Assembly: GCF_006363895.1 (NCBI RefSeq)
Contig: NZ_CP040953.1
Strand: one strand, 5' to 3'
DNA: 64,000 bases
Source: Methylopumilus universalis
GTDB taxonomy: Bacteria; Pseudomonadota; Gammaproteobacteria; Burkholderiales; Methylophilaceae
How positions within the stretch are numbered: the stretch's first letter is position 1; every line of letters begins with the position of its first letter. The notes beneath the pieces were generated by a model. It was not told the DNA's origin. It made no database searches and saw only the letters and a list, made by a program, of their open reading frames with translations. Shown piece after piece: positions 61,673-64,000 of the stretch. Made by a program: the position numbers and the translations under genes.

Positions 61673-62473
61673 TTAATTAGCAAATGCTGGAGGAGGGGGT
61701 GTTTTTTCAGAAACTGTAAGGACTTCATAGCCGCTATCCGTAACTAATATTGTATGTTCCCATTGTGCTGATAGGCTTCGATCTTTGGTGACGATAGTCC
61801 AGCCATCGGGCATTTGTTTAATATCTCTTTTGCCTGCATTAATCATAGGCTCAATCGTAAAAATCATACCCGCTTCTAGAGTAACTCCTGTGCCAGGCTT
61901 TCCATAATGAAGGACTTGAGGCTCTTCATGAAAACGCTTACCAATGCCATGACCACAAAATTCTCTCACAACACTAAACCCATTTTTTTCAGCAAAGTCT
62001 TGAATGACAAATCCGATATCACCTAATTTTGCACCTGGCTTAACTTTTTGAATACCAAGCCACATAGCTTCATAGGTGAGTTTACATAAACGCTTAGCTT
62101 GAATTGAAGTATCTCCCAATAGAAACATGCGGCTTGTATCGCCATGGAAACCATCTTTAATAACCGTAATATCTATATTTACAATATCTCCATCTTTAAG
62201 TGCCTTTGGGCCTGGCACACCATGGCAAATCTGATGATTAATGGAAGTGCAAATAGATTTTGGATACGGAGTATGTCCATCCGGTGCGTAATTTAAGGGG
62301 GCCGGGATTGTTTTTTGTACATTCACCATGAAATCATGACAAAGCTTATCAATTTCTTCAGTGGTAATGCCTGGGATAACAAAAGGTGTAATATAATCAA
62401 GTACTTGTGATGCTAGCGTACCAGCAATACGCATTTTTTCTATTTCTTGGGAATTTTTGATGTGTATTGTCAT
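61673..62473 (-). CDS. map: type I methionine aminopeptidase
   Basis: Removes the initiator methionine. The metal ligands lie in NIDITVIKDGFHGDTSR, CGHGIGKRFHEEP, FTIEPM and WEHTILV. The frame is open upstream, but the ATG at 62473 gives the normal start MTIHIKNSQEIEKMR and 266 residues. It is divergent from rpsB, a classical arrangement. Confidence 0.95.
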   Translation of the reverse strand: MTIHIKNSQEIEKMRIAGTLASQVLDYITPFVIPGITTEEIDKLCHDFMVNVQKTIPAPLNYAPDGHTPYPKSICTSINHQICHGVPGPKALKDGDIVNIDITVIKDGFHGDTSRMFLLGDTSIQAKRLCKLTYEAMWLGIQKVKPGAKLGDIGFVIQDFAEKNGFSVVREFCGHGIGKRFHEEPQVLHYGKPGTGVTLEAGMIFTIEPMINAGKRDIKQMPDGWTIVTKDRSLSAQWEHTILVTDSGYEVLTVSEKTPPPPAFAN

Positions 62474-62495
62474 GATTACTACGTTTAGATTACGT

Positions 62496-62524
62496 TTGAA
62501 CTTGTTTTTCGTGCTATTATAGCG
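62496..62524 (+). promoter_or_regulatory. candidate rpsB promoter
   Basis: TTGAAC (62496-62501) and TATAGC (62519-62524) have a 17-base spacer, each 4 of 6 to consensus. This would give a leader of about 105 bases before rpsB. Confidence 0.35.
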
Positions 62525-62561
62525 CGCTTCTTCAAGGTTCTTGAGGAAATAATTTTGCATT

Positions 62562-62607
62562 ACCTAACGTTAGGGTGTCTATGAAAATAGATGTAATTAG
62601 GTGATGT
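62562..62607 (+). promoter_or_regulatory. candidate structured rpsB leader
   Basis: ACCTAA (62562-62567) can pair with TTAGGT downstream (62598-62603). Inside, TCTAT (62579-62583) pairs with ATAGA (62588-62592) around a GAAA tetraloop. CCTAACGTTAGG at 62563-62574 is also a perfect palindrome, so two folds compete. It is suggestive of S2 autoregulation as known for rpsB leaders in other Proteobacteria. Confidence 0.45.
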
Positions 62608-62636
62608 TTTTTTAACCCATAACAACGGAGTCAATT

Positions 62637-63389
62637 ATGTCAGTTACTATGCGTCAAATGTTAGAAGCGGGGGTCCATTTCGGCCACCAAACCCGTTACT
62701 GGAATCCAAGAATGGCACCATATATTTTTGGTGACAGGAATAAAATTCACATTGTTAACCTAGAAAAAACATTGCCAATGTTCCAAGAGGCCTTGAAGTA
62801 CATCCGCACTCTTGCTGCAAACAAAGGACGTATTCTTTTTGTAGGTACGAAAAGACAAGCCCGAGAAATTCTTAAAGAAGAAGCTTCTCGCGCTGGTGTT
62901 TCTTACGTGAATCATCGCTGGTTAGGCGGTATGCTCACAAATTTTAAAACAGTGAGACAGTCTATTAAACGTCTTAATGATTACGAAGCGATGCTTGAAG
63001 ATGGAAGTTTACTTAAGTTTAATAAAAAAGAAGCATTAGGCTATAAGCGTGACTATGAAAAATTACAACGCTCAATTGGCGGTATTAAAGATATGACAGC
63101 ACTGCCTGATGCAATTTTTGTAATCGACGTAGGTCATGAGAGTGGCGCTATAGTTGAAGCAAACAAGCTTGGTATACCTATCATTGGTGTTGTAGACACT
63201 AATAATTCACCTGATGATATTTCATATGTGATTCCTGGCAACGACGACTCAAGCAGAGCCATTAGACTTTACGCAAGAGGTATGGCTGACGCAGTATTAG
63301 AAGGTAAAAGTCAGGCATTAAATGAACTTGCTAAGTCAGTATCGCAAGAAGAAGAATTTGTAGAAGTGACTGAGGCGGTCGCTGAGTAA
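62637..63389 (+). CDS. rpsB: 30S ribosomal protein S2
   Basis: A 250-residue S2 protein: MLEAGVHFGHQTRYWNPRM at the start, then GTKRQAREI, HRWLGGMLTNFKT and the coiled-coil domain. A CGGAG site precedes the ATG. tsf follows after a terminator-like hairpin. Confidence 0.98.
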   Translation: MSVTMRQMLEAGVHFGHQTRYWNPRMAPYIFGDRNKIHIVNLEKTLPMFQEALKYIRTLAANKGRILFVGTKRQAREILKEEASRAGVSYVNHRWLGGMLTNFKTVRQSIKRLNDYEAMLEDGSLLKFNKKEALGYKRDYEKLQRSIGGIKDMTALPDAIFVIDVGHESGAIVEANKLGIPIIGVVDTNNSPDDISYVIPGNDDSSRAIRLYARGMADAVLEGKSQALNELAKSVSQEEEFVEVTEAVAE

Positions 63390-63406
63390 TTTTTAAAGCA
63401 TTATTT

Positions 63407-63431
63407 AAAAGGGGCTTCATGCCCCTTTTTT
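63407..63431 (+). terminator. intrinsic terminator between rpsB and tsf
   Basis: AAAAGGGGC (63407-63415) and GCCCCTTTT (63421-63429) form a 9-bp stem with a TTCAT loop, followed by more T residues. Inside an operon it would reduce tsf transcription unless readthrough is high. Confidence 0.85.
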
Positions 63432-63472
63432 AATAATAAATTTATTCATACAGTATTTAAGGAGTAATCAAA

Positions 63473-64000
63473 GTGGCAGAAATAACAGCAAGCATGGTCA
63501 AAGACCTTCGTGATCGCACAGACGCACCTATGATGGATTGTAAAAAAGCATTAACTGAAGCTGATGGTGACAGTGTGCGCGCTGAAGAAATTTTAAGAGT
63601 TCGTTTCGGAAATAAAGCAAGTAAGGCTGCGGGAAGATTGGCCGCTGAGGGTATTGTGATTGCTTTTGTAGCTAAAGACGGCAAAACAGGAACGCTGCTT
63701 GAAGTTAACTCAGAGACAGATTTTTGCGCCAAAAATGAAGACTTTTTAAAGTATACAAACGAACTTGTAAGCACCATCAATGAAAAGAACCCAGCCAACA
63801 TTGAGGCTTTAACAAGTTTAAATATGGCTTCTGGCAATGCTGAGGAAGTTCGCACTCAGCTTGTGGGTAAAATTGGTGAAAATATTACACCACGTCGATT
63901 CGTTCGTTATCAAACAACAGGTCAAATATTTAGTTATATCCACAGCGGAAGAATTGGCGTGCTTCTAGACCTTCAAGGTGGAGATGAGGCTTTAGGAAAA
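63473..64000 (+). CDS. tsf: elongation factor Ts, 3' end outside window
   Basis: Nucleotide exchange factor for EF-Tu. The first 176 residues are visible. After a GTG start with AAGGAG upstream, the protein reads AEITASMVKDLRDRTDAPMM, and the TDFCAKNEDF motif of the EF-Tu contact region is present. It continues with LVGKIGENITPRRF and runs off the window. It follows rpsB as usual. Confidence 0.96.
   Translation, partial: MAEITASMVKDLRDRTDAPMMDCKKALTEADGDSVRAEEILRVRFGNKASKAAGRLAAEGIVIAFVAKDGKTGTLLEVNSETDFCAKNEDFLKYTNELVSTINEKNPANIEALTSLNMASGNAEEVRTQLVGKIGENITPRRFVRYQTTGQIFSYIHSGRIGVLLDLQGGDEALGK

Noticed and set aside
62474..62560. 29-residue N-terminal extension of map
   Set aside because: It runs into the rpsB promoter and leader region. 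The normal methionine aminopeptidase starts at the ATG at 62473.

Overview
The window is a gene-dense, A+T-rich chromosomal segment with no gap longer than about 180 bases. It carries no insertion sequence, phage gene or CRISPR array. Gene content and order point to a small-genome methylotroph of the Methylophilaceae (Betaproteobacteria), of the Ca. Methylopumilus or OM43 type. The supporting signs are a PQQ biosynthesis cluster, formate-tetrahydrofolate ligase, and the betaproteobacterial gene strings fimV-truA-trpFBA-accD-folC-dedD-cvpA-purF-metZ and rpsF-priB-rpsR-rplI-dnaB-alr-radA. The family assignment is an inference from these signs, not a database result.

Layout. Bases 1-10 kb hold the 3' part of a FimV-like gene, an EcfT/CbiQ-like membrane protein, truA, trpF, trpB, trpA, accD, folC, a SPOR protein, cvpA and purF. 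At 10.06-10.20 kb there is a promoter, a SAM-II type riboswitch and an intrinsic terminator in front of metZ. Next come gyrA, serC, pheA, hisC and a DAHP synthase (11.5-18.4 kb). A hairpin then separates these from pqqBCDE, an MFS exporter and a TonB-dependent receptor that resembles the PQQ receptor PqqU/YncD (18.4-25.2 kb). No pqqA is present. From 25.2 to 31.5 kb the minus strand carries a ferredoxin and the sulfate assimilation genes cysN, cysD, cysH, a DUF934 gene, cysI and a TauE/SafE permease, with a CysB-type regulator divergent at 31.7 kb.

From 32.6 to 43.7 kb lie fhs, an IMPACT-family gene, rmuC, moaD, moaE, galU, a phosphoribosyltransferase, rnr, rlmB, mqo (minus) and a family 2 glycosyltransferase. 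tRNA-Asn, an aminotransferase and a secreted trypsin-like/TPR protein follow on the minus strand. uvrB and the rpsF-priB-rpsR-rplI operon with dnaB, alr and radA run from 46.3 to 53.7 kb. The last part holds hpnD and hpnC (minus), a thioinosine/thioadenosine phosphorylase, peptide deformylase, tRNA-Ser, a double-domain glycosyltransferase, glnD and map (all three minus), then rpsB and the start of tsf, which runs off the window.

The genes fit together as amino acid synthesis (Trp, Phe, His, Ser, Met, Cys), one-carbon metabolism with PQQ cofactor supply for methanol oxidation, sulfur assimilation by direct APS reduction, envelope and hopanoid/squalene precursor synthesis, and core information processing. 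The most interesting points are the PQQ make/export/re-import neighbourhood with a structured leader where pqqA would be expected, the SAM-II riboswitch with a readable terminator/antiterminator switch, several probably leaderless promoters, and structured leaders of rpsF and rpsB.
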